Source: Linum tenue (lineage: Eukaryota > Streptophyta > Magnoliopsida > Malpighiales > Linaceae). From it: a DNA stretch of 64,000 nt. The DNA is taken from NCBI GenBank assembly GCA_946122785.1, contig CAMGYJ010000008.1:26313475-26377474 (forward strand), given 5' to 3'. The notes beneath the pieces were generated by a model. That model had not been told where the DNA came from, did not search any database, and was given only the letters and a program-made list of their open reading frames with translations. Positions 11,148 through 22,026 of this stretch are shown here, piece by piece (within the stretch, counting starts at the first letter, position 1; each line of letters opens with the position of its first letter). A program made the position numbers and the translations under genes.

Positions 11148-12555
11148 CTACGCTTTGAGGTTCTTCTTCTCGACCGCCACCTGTCCGTCAACTCCACCCT
11201 TACTCACCTGTTTGGAATTCTCATCTTTCCCCTGTAGCACCTTTCGTTCGTGATCTCTGTCTGCCCCCGCCCTACTTTTGCGCTCCCTCTTCGATCCTCC
11301 AGCCCCTTCCATCGCTTTGGCACCCCCTGTCACCTTCTCATCCACACCCTTCTTCCCAAGTTCTTCTCTCTTGACCTTCAACACCAATTTATGAGATTTC
11401 TGGGGGGCCGATTCGACACCTTTGCCCTTCACATCTTCTCTGGATAAAGCAGCCTGAGTTGAAGTCTCCTTTGAGGGACGCTGCCCACTCGGCTTCTCCA
11501 GTTTCCCCGCCAACGTTATTCCTTTATCAGTGGCCACAGTTTGGCGATGGTCGTGACTCCTAGAGGTCAGCACTTTCTGTTTCCCATATCTGCCTCTTTC
11601 CTCCCCAGCCACGCCTCTCTTGGCCTGTTTTTGAACATCAGTCTGCCTCCTCTGTTTCCCTCCCTTCATTTCAATGTCCTTGTCAGCAACTAGGAGAGCC
11701 AACACCACCTGTCTTCGCGCCCCATCAACTTCAGGGCGATCTTCCCTGTCAGAAACCCCATCCATCTTCCTTTTGCCTAAAGTGGTTGGGTTAACCCAAA
11801 CCGATTTCTGCAAAGGATCCCCATAGATGGATGCGAGAGAAATCTCGTTCAGCCTATGGCCTGATTCCTTGGTTGACATTTTCGGACCAAAATGCTCTTC
11901 ACCAAACGGAGGTGGGTAGGTGCAATTCTGTGTCGTGTGACCAAATTGACCACAATGATTGTAGAACAGGGGTAAGTGTTCATACACCAAAGTGATCCAG
12001 ACTTTACCCACACTTGGGTTAGTTGCGAACAAATGGGACCTTAGCGGAGCAAGAACATTGATGTTGGCCCACACCTTGACAAAGTGACCCGGTACACCTC
12101 TCAATACGAATAGGCCTGCGTCGCAGACCTCCCCCAGTTTGATCTCTGCCATTCTTTTTCCAAAAGTCAGTGTTCGCCAATGCAGGCGTATTCCCCACAT
12201 CTGAACCCATAACGACGACTTGCTCAGCGCATCCATCACCGCGGGAGTGATTGGTTCCCAATTATGTAGTTGCAGAATTCTCTCCTTCATCTGCCATGAA
12301 GTCCTTTTTAGGACCCAATCTTTGTCATGCTACTTGTCAAACAGGAACTGCAGAAGCCCTAGTTCCGCCTCCATCACCATCACCTTCCCCGAGTAGCACC
12401 ATTCACCATAGACGATCTTTTGAATAGTCTTTAGGCTGGAAGGATTGTCCATGAAAAATCTCCCTATGCTTCGCCCTCTGCATGCTCTCCTCGACATATT
12501 CCAGTTCAAACTCCACGATCTGGTCCTAATCCATTGGTTCCCCCGCCATGATTCC
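11148..12555 (-). pseudogene. LINE ORF1 (DUF4283, CCHC zinc knuckle)
   Basis: The DUF4283 RNA-binding fold is visible as FFMDNPSSLKTIQKI, then MEAELGLLQFLFDK, and LSKSSLWVQMWGIRLHWR. A zinc knuckle CNHCGQFGHTTQNC follows. The remainder is a basic, low-complexity linker rich in K, R, E and G. An ATG at about 12550 opens a frame that is broken by an early TAG and a frameshift before the 380-codon open part (12290-11148), and a stop follows at 11148. Gag-like ORF1 proteins coat LINE RNA; this copy could not make an intact one. Confidence 0.8.
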
Positions 12556-14235
12556 TCTGTTCACACGAGCCTGATAATGCTTAGAAAATAGAGCAAACAA
12601 ATGGGCAAAAACAATGAAACCAATGTAGGGCAGCATCCAGATATGAATTAACCGCACAACAACCATCCAATCCATGGTATCTTTACCTTCCACCGCCGTC
12701 AAGGTGAGCACTTCTACTATGCTATATAGCACTGGTGCTTTAATGTACAACTTAAAGTTGTACCATAACATTAAATGTATAAGTTTAGGTTGTACCATAA
12801 AGCAAGTTGTACCATCATGTTATGGTATAACTTTACAACTTGAAGTTGTACCATCACATAAAAGTACAAGTTCAAGTTGTACTGTAACACCCTCACAATT
12901 TTTTTGTTAGCCTGGTCTATATGTTTGTCTCGTGTGCGAGAATTTATAAAGTAGGGACTCTCGAATTAATTAACTTTTAGTTTTAAACAAGAAAACGCCA
13001 GCCAAACATGAATGCATTTCTAAATTGGTATGTTGCCAATTATGTGAACTCAGTTGGCACCACACTAGGAAGAGATTGTATTTGGTTCAATTTTGTGGAT
13101 AGTCTCCTATTTGTTCTTATTATTGCCGACTCCACTTCTACTTTCTCACACTATTGGAAATCAAGAGTGAAGTAAACCTCAGGTATGTGAGTTGATCATG
13201 AAGAACCATTATTGGTCTTCCATCTTTTGAAGTAGAGGGATACAAGCTCTTGTTCCCATCCCATACCCCATTTATTATTTCTCTGAACCCAAGTCAGAGG
13301 GAAGCCACCTCCTTGATTTCCACTTCATGCATGAGAAACACCTATATCCCAACCCCATCTAGAGTGCCCACACGTGTTTCATCTTATCACAAGTGTAGGG
13401 GAAGTGGTAAAGATGTGGAGAGTGAGTAGTTACAGAAGAAAGAGACCATTCTTGCCTTTATCTTTCTTTTGGGAAGAAACCTTCTGCATCTTGAGCTAGA
13501 GAGGGAGAGGGAAGAGAGAAGTAAATTGGAAGCAAGTCAAGGGTGAAGCGAATTGGGTTAACAGAGGTATCCTCCTTTGATGCTTCTTTTGGTAATTCGA
13601 TTTAATGGAAGGAAGGAATTTGTTCCTCATGCTGGTGATCAATAGGGTTTCCTTCGTTGTAGAGAGTTCTGGTGGGTTATTAGGCTTTGATTAGGTATTG
13701 ATAGGTAATGGTTAAGATAGTTGTATTTATTAAGCATTAGTTTATCACTTTATTTAGATATGCATGTGTATATGTGCTGGTTGGGGAACGTCCTGAAATG
13801 GTAAATGGGAATGGAAATTGAACCTATGGGATCTTTGTAGAGTAAATCAACGTGGGTTGTGTGTATTAGGATAACTAATGGGGAAGTTAAAGTATTATAA
13901 ATTTAAGTGGGGTTTGAGTGCTTTCCCGGTATTGGGAGGTTAATTATCAATTATAAATGTATTTATGTGCTATAAATGGAAGGTGTGGGGTAGTAAAGTG
14001 GCCTAGAATTCATGATTAGCAATATAGCTCGCATGATGTGGGCAAAACTAAAATTTATATAGTTACAACGTTTTGGCTCCTTAATTTGAATCGGTAACCT
14101 GGATTAAATGCATGGTTTTAAACTATGGGCATATTGCTAGTATACTAAATGAATCTGCATGACTTTTTTTTTTTTTCCAAGAAATGTCAAGAGAAAACCT
14201 ATACAATCTACCCCGACCCTGCCCAACCCAAAACA

Positions 14236-15083
14236 TCAGAGAAGCCAACCCACAAAAAAAAAGGCGCAAAACTCTAAAGGGGAGAGTAACAGTGCTTTCT
14301 GCGCCACTCTATGGGCAGCACTGTTAGCAGTCCGAGTAACTGCCCTAAACTCTAAAGAAATAGAGACGGAAGAAAGGAGAAGGGAGCAATCCCGAAGCAC
14401 CGGACCTCCAATGGAGTCAGAGAGAGCACCTTGACGAAGCTGCCGAACCACCACCTCTGAATCTCCTTCTATGATGACCCGAGGCAGCACTTTGGAGACT
14501 ACAAGGGCGATGGCGTCCCTAGCTGCTAGGAGCTCCGCAAGATAGGGACCAGCAATACCGGGATGGAGAGACCCTAAAGCCAGAGCCACATGCCCATCTG
14601 AACTGCGCACCACAAGACCAGACGAGCACCCAGAAGGACGAACAGCAGCATCAAAGAGGAACTTCACAAAGTCAACAGGAGTAGGGGACCAAGACGAGAG
14701 GCGAGAACGGGAAGGCTGGGGCGGAGCAGGGACCAAAGGAAGGGAGGAAGACAGATCGCGAACTTGGAAAAAAACACTGACGAGCGAGAGACCGGGCATG
14801 AGGCTGGACATGCTCAAAGACCACCTTATTTCTAGACTTCCAGATCCTCCATAATACACAAACGTATAGGAGAATGTGGGTTTGGGGGTGCTCAGAAAGC
14901 ATAACATGTCGCCACCAGAGACTGAAATTCACAGTCGGGGCCGAGGAGAAGAAATCATTTAGACCCATGAGCGACCACAATCTTGTGGCCAAGGGGCATT
15001 TGAAGAACAGATGTTCAAGACTTTCCGGTCTTCTCCAGCAAACCGGGCAGCGAACTAGACAGTTTACACCTCTGGTACTTTGA
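14236..15083 (-). pseudogene. LINE ORF2 C-terminus (zf-RVT and RNase H)
   Basis: On the minus strand from 15083 the order is a zf-RVT remnant (CPVCWRRPESLEHLFFKCP), the linker LLYVCVLWRIWKSRN, then an RNase H domain in a shifted 223-codon frame ending at 14236. The RNase H shows KFLFDAAVRPS, LAELLAARDAI, IIEGDSEVVV and RTANSAAHRVAQKAL, so the usual acidic positions are kept. The frame change between zinc finger and RNase H marks it as a dead copy. A poly(A) tail lies at 14177-14162. Confidence 0.85.
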
Positions 15084-15540
15084 AAACCATAAATTAATTA
15101 ATTCTAAAAGTCAAAAATTAATTATGACCGTCAGAAGTTAATTTTTCCTATCCCATAATTTGATATATAAACCAACCATAAAGGTTGTAGAGCGCCATAA
15201 AAGGACCGCTTTAGTGACTCATTAATCACTTGTAACGGATCATTAAGGACCCAATAACATCAAATAAAATAACTGATGTATTAAAACCCAAATAAATGGA
15301 CCAATGAGGCCATTAATTGGTTAAGAGCCAAAGTTAGCTTGCTAAGCTTCCGCCCACTTTTAAAAAAAAATTGCTTTAGTTAATCACTAAATTCTTGTAA
15401 CGTTTAATCAAAAGGCCATTAAAACCCCAATAACATCAAATAATTGATGTAATAAAACCCAAATAGGGAATTAACGACACCAAGCGTCAAATCAGTCCGA
15501 AACGGACGAATGCAGCCATTAAATGACCATTTTAATGCTC
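15084..15540. repeat. AT-rich internal duplication, about 190-bp period
   Basis: Two diverged copies of one block, with CCCAATAACATCAAATAA and TGATGTA-TAAAACCCAAATA in common, lie at about 15200-15295 and 15385-15465. The text looks like TE non-coding sequence but I cannot assign it. Confidence 0.5.
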
Positions 15541-15564
15541 ACCGGACAAGCCGGCTCGAAACCC

Positions 15565-15662
15565 GGGGCTGGCCGGGTCGAACTCCGCCGCAATGAAATG
15601 GAAGTAGATGTTCTCCGGACAGGACGCGTGCTTGAGGACGGAGTGGACGGCAGCCATGGAGG
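15565..15662 (-). pseudogene. GATL (glycosyltransferase family 8) gene fragment
   Basis: Thirty-odd residues read SMAAVHSVLKHASCPENI then YFHFIAAEFDPASP. This is the strongly conserved N-terminal part of the GT8 domain of galacturonosyltransferase-like (GATL) proteins, Golgi enzymes of cell-wall polysaccharide synthesis. The rest of the gene, including the DxD motif, is absent. It is fused to unrelated sequence on both sides. Confidence 0.7.
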
Positions 15663-15854
15663 CCCAGAGGTTCTTATTGCCCATACTCTGTTCTGGCCAT
15701 TGGACTACAACACAATCACTACGAATCAAATAATAAACCGACACATTTGGACAAAATTCACAGATCTGGCCAAATTCATACGGCCTCCCCCATTGCTGAA
15801 TATGAAAACCATTAGGGGTGCTAAAGTGTTCTTTTGGGGAAAATCTCAGGGCAG

Positions 15855-16475
15855 TTAGGAAGATGAGATAATATGGACCAACTCCAGTTTGTGCCCTGGA
15901 ATTGAGCACTTATTTCCCGAACCGCCGCCAGCAAGGGATTTCCCAAGAATTTGACTGTGTTTTTGGAGAACAATCTCTCGAATGTACGGCATCGACGAAT
16001 CGTAGCCGTCGACATCGCGAGACCGGATCAATTTACAAGAATTGAATAAATCAAGAAAAGAATCGAAACTATACGTATCTTTCGCCCTGACATGGACCAC
16101 CGCGAACCCTTGGGGTTTCAGCGTCCGGGAAATCTCCGATGCGAAATCAAGCGGCCAGGACACCCCGTCGAATCTACCTCCGCCAGAGAAAACGAAGTCG
16201 AATGTGTCGTCGTCGAACGGAATGCGGTTCAACTTTGCGGCAATCACCAGCGGCTTGGACGCCTTCTTGTAAATTCCGACGGCATCGGAAACGCCAATCT
16301 CTTTGAGAGCGAAGACGTCCTGGCCCAGCGGTGTCTCGAGGCAGAGGGACTTGGAGTCGGGGGAGAGGAATCCTTCGGAGATCAGATCTTCCCGCAAATG
16401 AATCTGCATGACTTTGTTCGAAGGAAAAGAACAAGCTGGGAATCTTCTCAATGAAAGGGCATAGCTGAATAACAA
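15855..16475 (-). pseudogene. Plant SAM-dependent methyltransferase-like gene, N-terminal fragment
   Basis: A 206-codon open frame begins with a hydrophobic stretch (LFSYALSLRRFPACSF), followed by KVMQIHLREDLISEGF, the SAM-binding-like region (SLCLETPLGQDVFALKEIG) and the post-motif block IPFDDDTFDFVFSGGGRFD, then ISRTLKPQGFAVVHV. This order is that of a family of single-pass membrane plant proteins annotated as SAM-dependent methyltransferases. The C-terminal half is missing and the frame runs into unrelated sequence. It lies within the nested insertion of the solo LTR, except that its first codons extend past the 20-bp repeat. Confidence 0.65.
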
Positions 16476-17094
16476 TCGTACAGTGAGTAAATTCTAACCT
16501 AATGTTTATCTTAATATGATTATGGTATTCGGTCATGAAGCGACCCGAGTACGAGGTATATGATAGCTTGGTAAGATTTAAATCGATAGTGATTGAAGGT
16601 TGCTATGTGGCATGGTTATATGATTGAATGATGATGAAATGATTGAATGATCCTATAATTGGATGATGTTACCATATAGTGGTAATTGTATGATAATGCG
16701 ACGATATGAGGAAATGATCGTATGATGGTATGACGAGAAGGTCATAATACATGTTGTTATGTGTGTGCTAAATGATATTATGTGATGAGTATATGATATG
16801 TGAAATGTCATTTGAGGCGGTCAAGTGAAAAGAATGGCAAGAAAAGTTGCCTTTTGTCAATTATACGAGATGAGATAAAAGGGCCTATGAGTCATGCAAG
16901 TGAATGTGATATGAAATGGCCCTTGGGTCACACAAGTATTATGTTTAGTTGTGACTAACTATAAGAATTGTATGGTCACCTAAAGCAAATGTAATGGCGC
17001 CCTGTCATGCACTCATTATAAGTGAAAAGAGGCTTCAAGCCTAAGAGATAAAAGAGCACGAGAACTCCTTTTAAGGAGTAATGCCAGGCCTGGC

Positions 17095-17272
17095 TACGAG
17101 TTTATGAGATATGGCACCCTGTGCCCTATGAGTTTAAGAGTTTACGAGATATGGCACTTTGTGCCCCACGAGTTTACGAGTTCACGAGATATGGCATTTT
17201 GTGCCCACGAGTTCACGAGTATATGAGATTTGGCACTTCGTGCCTACGAGATTACGAGTTCACGAGATCCCG
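17095..17272. repeat. 40-bp minisatellite, four copies
   Basis: The motif GAGATATGGCA(C/T)TTTGTGCC recurs at 17110, 17150, 17190 and 17230, giving periods of 40, 40 and 39 bp, each followed by an ACGAGTTTACGAG-like spacer. It belongs to the solo LTR and is not a CRISPR: units are contiguous and degenerate. Confidence 0.85.
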
Positions 17273-18385
17273 GGGAGTGCATGACTTGGCAAATTAAAGA
17301 ATAAAAGCTACTGAATCCAGCTAACTATATGTATGTGTGTGATTGGATGCTGATTCATTGTTGATTTTGGGTGCAACATGAGTATGTGAATAACAAGCTT
17401 GATATTTGCCATCTTTGTGTGATATAGGATTGAGATGGAAATCTTAGTATTTGCCATATTTGAGGTATAGAATGTGAACCCTTACATGTGGTATGTGAAG
17501 GTTGATGTGTTTTATATGTCATATCAAGTGATATGAGGTACATTTTATGATGATCTCCTATGATGAGTAGTACAACGATTGATCAGGAAACTGTGACATA
17601 AGTAGTAATGATATACTAATTTCATTATGGTAGTGCCATGAGATATCGACGTGTATAATGTTATGAGTATATAGTACATCCCTTGATGTTGTACGTGTTG
17701 ATAGAAGTGTAAAATGTGAAGGAAAATTTCGTATGGGATATAAGAATAAATACAAACCATATGCAACACCAGGTAGGGTAAAGTAAAGGAGAAATCTTAA
17801 ACGAAGGATATATTACATATAGGAATGACCCATAACGTATATGTGATAGGTCAAGTGAACGATGGAAGAAATCTCGTATGAATCTACATAGGTGAGACTT
17901 AAGTAAAGTTATTAAGTGATTAGATATACATCGAGTATAATGGACAGAAGACACTCCGAGCCACAACATAGCTTGATATCATTTTCGTATTAATATTTAT
18001 ATTATGTTATTATTTACTCATTGAGTGACGTCTCACCGCGTCAATATTTTTCCCAGATGAATAGCTAAAATGGGTGAAGGCCATGGGATGAAGCAAGTTA
18101 GAGTTTGACATCAATGAGGTGGGCGGAAGGCTGAACTCTCCACAATGTTTTCTACGGGAAATTTGAAAATGGGTTTTTCCCAGGAAAAAAAAAAACCCCA
18201 AGAGTTTGAGGATTTTGGTAAATAGTTGACGATGTGCATACATTTTTATGGGTTTTAAAAGCAGTTGGGTGTTACATGTACCATAAAAGAATTTGTACAA
18301 AAAGTATAGGTACAATCTGAAGTTGTACCATAACGTAAATGTACAATTTTAAGTTGTACCATAAAAACAAAAATCTATAGCACCA

Positions 18386-19975
18386 ATACTATATAACATT
18401 GTAAAATGTCTAGTCAAGGTTTGGTTATACTTCTCCGTCTCTACCCTTTCACAGAACTTAGCGTTGTGAGTGCATTTCCAAAATTGGGAGTCGGAGGTTA
18501 AATACACCCACTGTGGAGCGAGTATGAGAACTGTCTGGGCGCATGACTCTTCTCCAAGGGTTATCTCTTGCTGATATTTTGCAAGTGTATCCCAATTTCG
18601 GATATGGGTATATCCCCAATATCCTCCTTTTTCGTTTAATAATTCCAGAAATCGATTTTCGGCCTTGCCGCTCCGCTTTGCAGAGTCTGAATCCAATCCA
18701 TCATCTCAGAAGCGAGATCCTGGACCACTACATTTCTTCTAATCGATAAAAGGTGATTTTGCTTGATTTCCCGGCCATCTACAAGACGCCATGTTCTTCC
18801 TGGTATCTTCCATAGAGAACCCAACGAAGAGCCTCGCCAGAATTGTTCGCAAAAATTCATGGAGAGAGGGGAGAGCGAATCCCCTCATTCTTTTACTTTA
18901 CTAGCATGCCATTTTCTTTGGTCAATACTTGGCTCGAAATGCATCAGTTTGTGTTGGCGATAAATATTGAAAGCTCAAGAAAGATTTAAGAGATTTATCA
19001 TGTTTGAGTGTTGAAATGCATTTTCTTACACTTTAAGTGAATTTTGCTAATCAAATTCAAAATATGGCCTTCAAATAGTAATCGAGCTGACGAAAGTTGC
19101 AAAATAATGAGTTTTGTTAGCTGAAAAACACCCACAACAAACATATACATAACCATTAAATAATTAAAACAAATAAGAGTAGCAGTCACACCCTGATCTT
19201 TCTCAATGCAGTCTTTGAACTAAAGTTTGGTACCAAAGACAAAAGGATGAGATTTTACCTTGAGTATAAAGTTGCTCCAAATGATGACTCTTATTATGGT
19301 CCCAACATGTAACAATTTAAGTGTACTTGTTTTATTTTAAGGGGTTTGTTGTTCATGTACGATTTATTTCAATTGTAATTCTTCAATTAGTAAATGCAAC
19401 TACCATTTTATTTAGAACACATCAAATACATAAACATGGGGATACATCAATAAAACATGAGAATATATCAACAAAACACATAAAAGTATATGTACAGTTG
19501 ATGACACAACTCAATCTGACAAACTTGTGATTAATCTATTGTTATTTGAACCAAATATTGTGTTTCCGCCATTGATGATGTCATATTTAACGACAAATTG
19601 TTTTATGTCCAATTTTTATAAGTTACACTGAAATGTTCGTCTTAGTTAATTATTATTATCTATATAAAAATAATCTACAAATTGTCTAATTAAACTATGA
19701 AATCTACACTAAACTATATAGTCACGAAAGATAAAGTTTGACACTTTGGCACTACTTACTTACCAGAGCAAACCTCACTTTTAGAGGTGAAAGTGCCAAA
19801 CCAAATCTTAAAATCTAAAATTCTAGCACTCTATCTCTCACTTATTGGAGATGGTATGACCTTTTCTCCTTCAATTTTCTCATAACTCGTCATGCAACAC
19901 TATTTCTCTCGTTATTTACTTACTTTTGTATTAGTCTCAACATTGATACTAAATAGGGTCTAATGAAGTAACTAA
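18386..19975. other. Intergenic; possible LINE 5' region, then AT-rich
   Basis: Minus-strand frames at 18349-18860 are GC-richer than their surroundings and could be the 5' part of the LINE at 9322-12560, cut off by the MITE/LTR insertion, but I recognise no domain in them. From 18961 onward the sequence is AT-rich with nothing recognisable. Confidence 0.3.
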
Positions 19976-20399
19976 GATCGTTTAGTATTTGGGATTGTTC
20001 AAATTGATGTATTGTATGAATACTTGCATTGTCAAATTGATGTATTGTCTAAATACATGTATTTTAAGATTACATTGTTTGGTAGTTGTGATTGTAATTT
20101 TCGAAGTAAAATGAGAAAATCACTTTTTAAGTGAAATGTCATGTTTACCCTTTCTTTTACATACAAGAGTAACAATGCATAAAGGTTGATAGCGATATAA
20201 AGGGAAAGAAACATGGAAGAACAATCTCAAAACACAATCTCAACAATATCACCAAATAGTTGAGATTGTAAATCATTCATATTGAATGATTTCAATTGTC
20301 ACATCATCAACCAAATGCATGCATTATATTTTATTTTGAAACAAAAAATGATGCATTTATTAAATGCATCGTTTAGATACGCATATACCAAACGAACCC
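19976..20399. mobile_element. PIF/Harbinger-like MITE with TAA TSD
   Basis: The left end GATCGTTTAGTAT and the right end (complement GGGTTCGTTTGGTAT) form imperfect TIRs flanked by TAA at 19973-19975 and 20400-20402. The core contains AT-rich inverted sequence. No coding capacity. Confidence 0.6.
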
Positions 20400-20402
20400 T
20401 AA

Positions 20403-21206
20403 AACACAGAAAATTGTCAACTTTCATGATTTTTCAGAATTACCAACTAAATGAGTTTTTATTTTTATGGTGTTATTGTACCTCTATTGTCAGAATAATC
20501 AACAGTACTGCAACCACAACATCAACAAAAGTGTACTAAACGTGGGCTTATCAAATTACTCATATTCATGGTAGACTGGTAGTCACGTCAGTGGAATGTA
20601 GGTCGATTGAACATTGTACAACCCGTGTCTCTCATGAAATCGACTAGAATATCACTGGTATGATCGACATGATCGATTTTCAACCTCTAAATAAATTGAC
20701 ATCTTAGTGAATTTAATTAACAAAACATTAATTTATGATTTACTTCATGAATTTAAAAGTTAAAGGTTGATGTTATTTGTTAGATTAAAGTATGAATATT
20801 TGGATCTTAACTTTGAACATTGTATTTAAATACGTGTATTTGTTATTTTGTTTGAAATATTATATTTTATTTAAATATGAATATAAATTATAATTAAATT
20901 GTCTTGAAATTGAAATATACTTTGTATACACTTAAACCACTATCAACATACATAAATTAATTGTATTACCGTTCAAATCATATCACTTGCTAAACTCGCA
21001 ATTCGCAATATAAAACTTTGCTCCCGTTAATCACATCAAAATTACGGATTTCCCTTTCTTTCCTTTTCCATTTTGCCCTTTCTTAAAAAGCCACCAAGTA
21101 GTCAGTCAGCCATTGGCATTTGACGTTCGTGGATTTTACCGCTGTCGCTGATACACTTGCTTGCTGCTGCTTGCCTGCCTGCACTTCTCGTCCGGCATTT
21201 TCCTTC
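20403..21206. other. Intergenic, upstream of the KINbetagamma gene
   Basis: The stretch is AT-rich up to about 21040, then shifts to gene-proximal composition. No coding sequence was recognised. Confidence 0.45.
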
Positions 21207-21226
21207 TTATAAAAAATATATATACA
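21207..21226 (+). promoter_or_regulatory. Likely TATA box of the KINbetagamma gene
   Basis: TTATAAAAAATATATATACA lies just before a pyrimidine-rich leader (CTTTCCTTCCTCTCTC from about 21242), the usual arrangement of a plant core promoter. The leader reaches the ATG at 22027; part of it may be an untranslated intron. Confidence 0.5.
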
Positions 21227-22026
21227 CGAATTGATTTTAGGCTTTCCTTCCTCTCTCTTTTTCCGTCTCTGTTCTTCATTCATTCCTCAGATTCTCTTCA
21301 CTCCCAAGATTAACCACAAAAACCATTTCCTCCCTACAACCCTTTTCCCCAGATCCAACATTGTCCGGTTTTCCTCTTCAATTCGGCAAATTAGGGTTTT
21401 CCTCTCTCTTTCAATCCCCATCGTTTCCCATCACTCTCCACAAATTTCACGGAACACAAGCTCACTCTCCAATCCCGACTCGAATTCCCTATATGGGTTG
21501 GCTGTTTCCCCGACCCGATTCAGCCCCCGAGCTTCCTTTCCTTCGCCCCAGATCAGAGCTTCATTTTGGCAGTTGGTTCTTCTGAATTTGGGCTTTTTGG
21601 ATTGTTCAAGTTCTTTCCGTGGTGGGTGTATGATTTCCTCGACTCTCTCGTACGGAATTGTTGATCTACGGGAACTCAGATTGTTGGGATTTGGAATTTT
21701 TTTGTCGGCGCTGCATGTGACGAATTGCTGGAATTTTGGTGGTTAAAGTTCGGAGCTTTTTGTCCCCCCTCCTTTGCCTGCTGAAGGTTGATAATGAGCT
21801 TTGGGGTTTGACACCACTCGAAAGAAGGGTTTGGAGCGGTTTGATTTCTATTTGGTGACTCTGCATGTACAAGCCATAAAGAGGGGTCCTCTGCTCAACT
21901 GTAGAGGATCCCTGCTGTCTCCTCTCTAGCCAATTATTGTCGTTAGGGAGATTGTTGAATTGGATATACTGTAGAGCTTGAGGATTCCGAGAATTTGTGC
22001 TACTTGGCCTGCATTGGATAGTGGAA

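Larger units (their letters stand above)
9322..12560 (-). mobile_element. L1-type LINE with internal deletion of the reverse transcriptase
   Basis: From right to left on the minus strand the order is ORF1 (DUF4283 plus CCHC knuckle), a charged linker, AP-endonuclease, zf-RVT-like region, RNase H, 3' UTR and a ten-A tail at 9331-9322. The endonuclease ends at about 10238 and the post-RT zinc-binding region starts at about 10200, so the whole RT domain (normally around 1.5 kb or more) is missing. Stops and frameshifts are present in every segment. TSDs were not identified; the 5' end is uncertain because a MITE carrying a solo LTR lies just upstream. Confidence 0.85.
14167..16395 (-). mobile_element. 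Composite insertion: LINE tail plus captured gene fragments
   Basis: The segment is bordered by a perfect 20-bp direct repeat (14147-14166 and 16396-16415; AAATGAATCTGCATGACTTT). The left border is a poly-T run, that is, a minus-strand poly(A) tail. Read on the minus strand it contains a methyltransferase piece, a short GATL piece, an AT-rich stretch with an internal duplication, and a LINE zf-RVT/RNase H tail. The repeat looks like a LINE TSD, but the right copy also lies inside the methyltransferase coding sequence, which a simple insertion does not explain. Confidence 0.6.
12883..18276. mobile_element. Solo LTR (Ty3/gypsy-like), TSD TGTAC, with nested insertion
   Basis: The unit begins TGTAACACCC and ends GGGTGTTACA, the inverted termini typical of plant Ty3/gypsy LTRs. 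A perfect 5-bp duplication TGTAC (12878-12882 and 18277-18281) flanks it. There is no second LTR, primer-binding site, gag or pol, so it is a solo LTR. Without the nested 2.2-kb insertion it would be about 3.1 kb, long for an LTR. Near the 3' end are a 40-bp minisatellite (17095-17272) and the stretch ATTGAGTGACGTCTCACCGC. Confidence 0.75.
12728..18385. mobile_element. TIR element with TTGTACCAT subterminal repeats, split by a solo LTR
   Basis: The left end (ATGCTATATAGCACTGGTGC) and the right end (complement ATGTTATATAGTATTGGTGC) match at 17 of 20 positions. Both ends are lined with repeated AAGTTGTACCATAA-type motifs. Removing the LTR at 12883-18276 leaves an element of about 260 bp. No TSD was found and I cannot assign a superfamily. 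Confidence 0.55.

Noticed and set aside
16042..16454. Plus-strand frames opposite the methyltransferase fragment
   Set aside because: Antisense shadows of the minus-strand frame, which carries the recognisable domain.
17095..17272. CRISPR-like regular repeat
   Set aside because: Four degenerate contiguous 40-bp units in a plant LTR; no unique spacers.
18349..18860. Minus-strand genes of 115 and 74 codons
   Set aside because: No recognisable domain and frames broken by stops; at most a displaced LINE 5' region.
21231..21746. 171-codon plus-strand frame upstream of KINbetagamma
   Set aside because: Ser/Phe/Pro-rich translation of a pyrimidine-rich leader; the true start with conserved N-terminus is at 22027.
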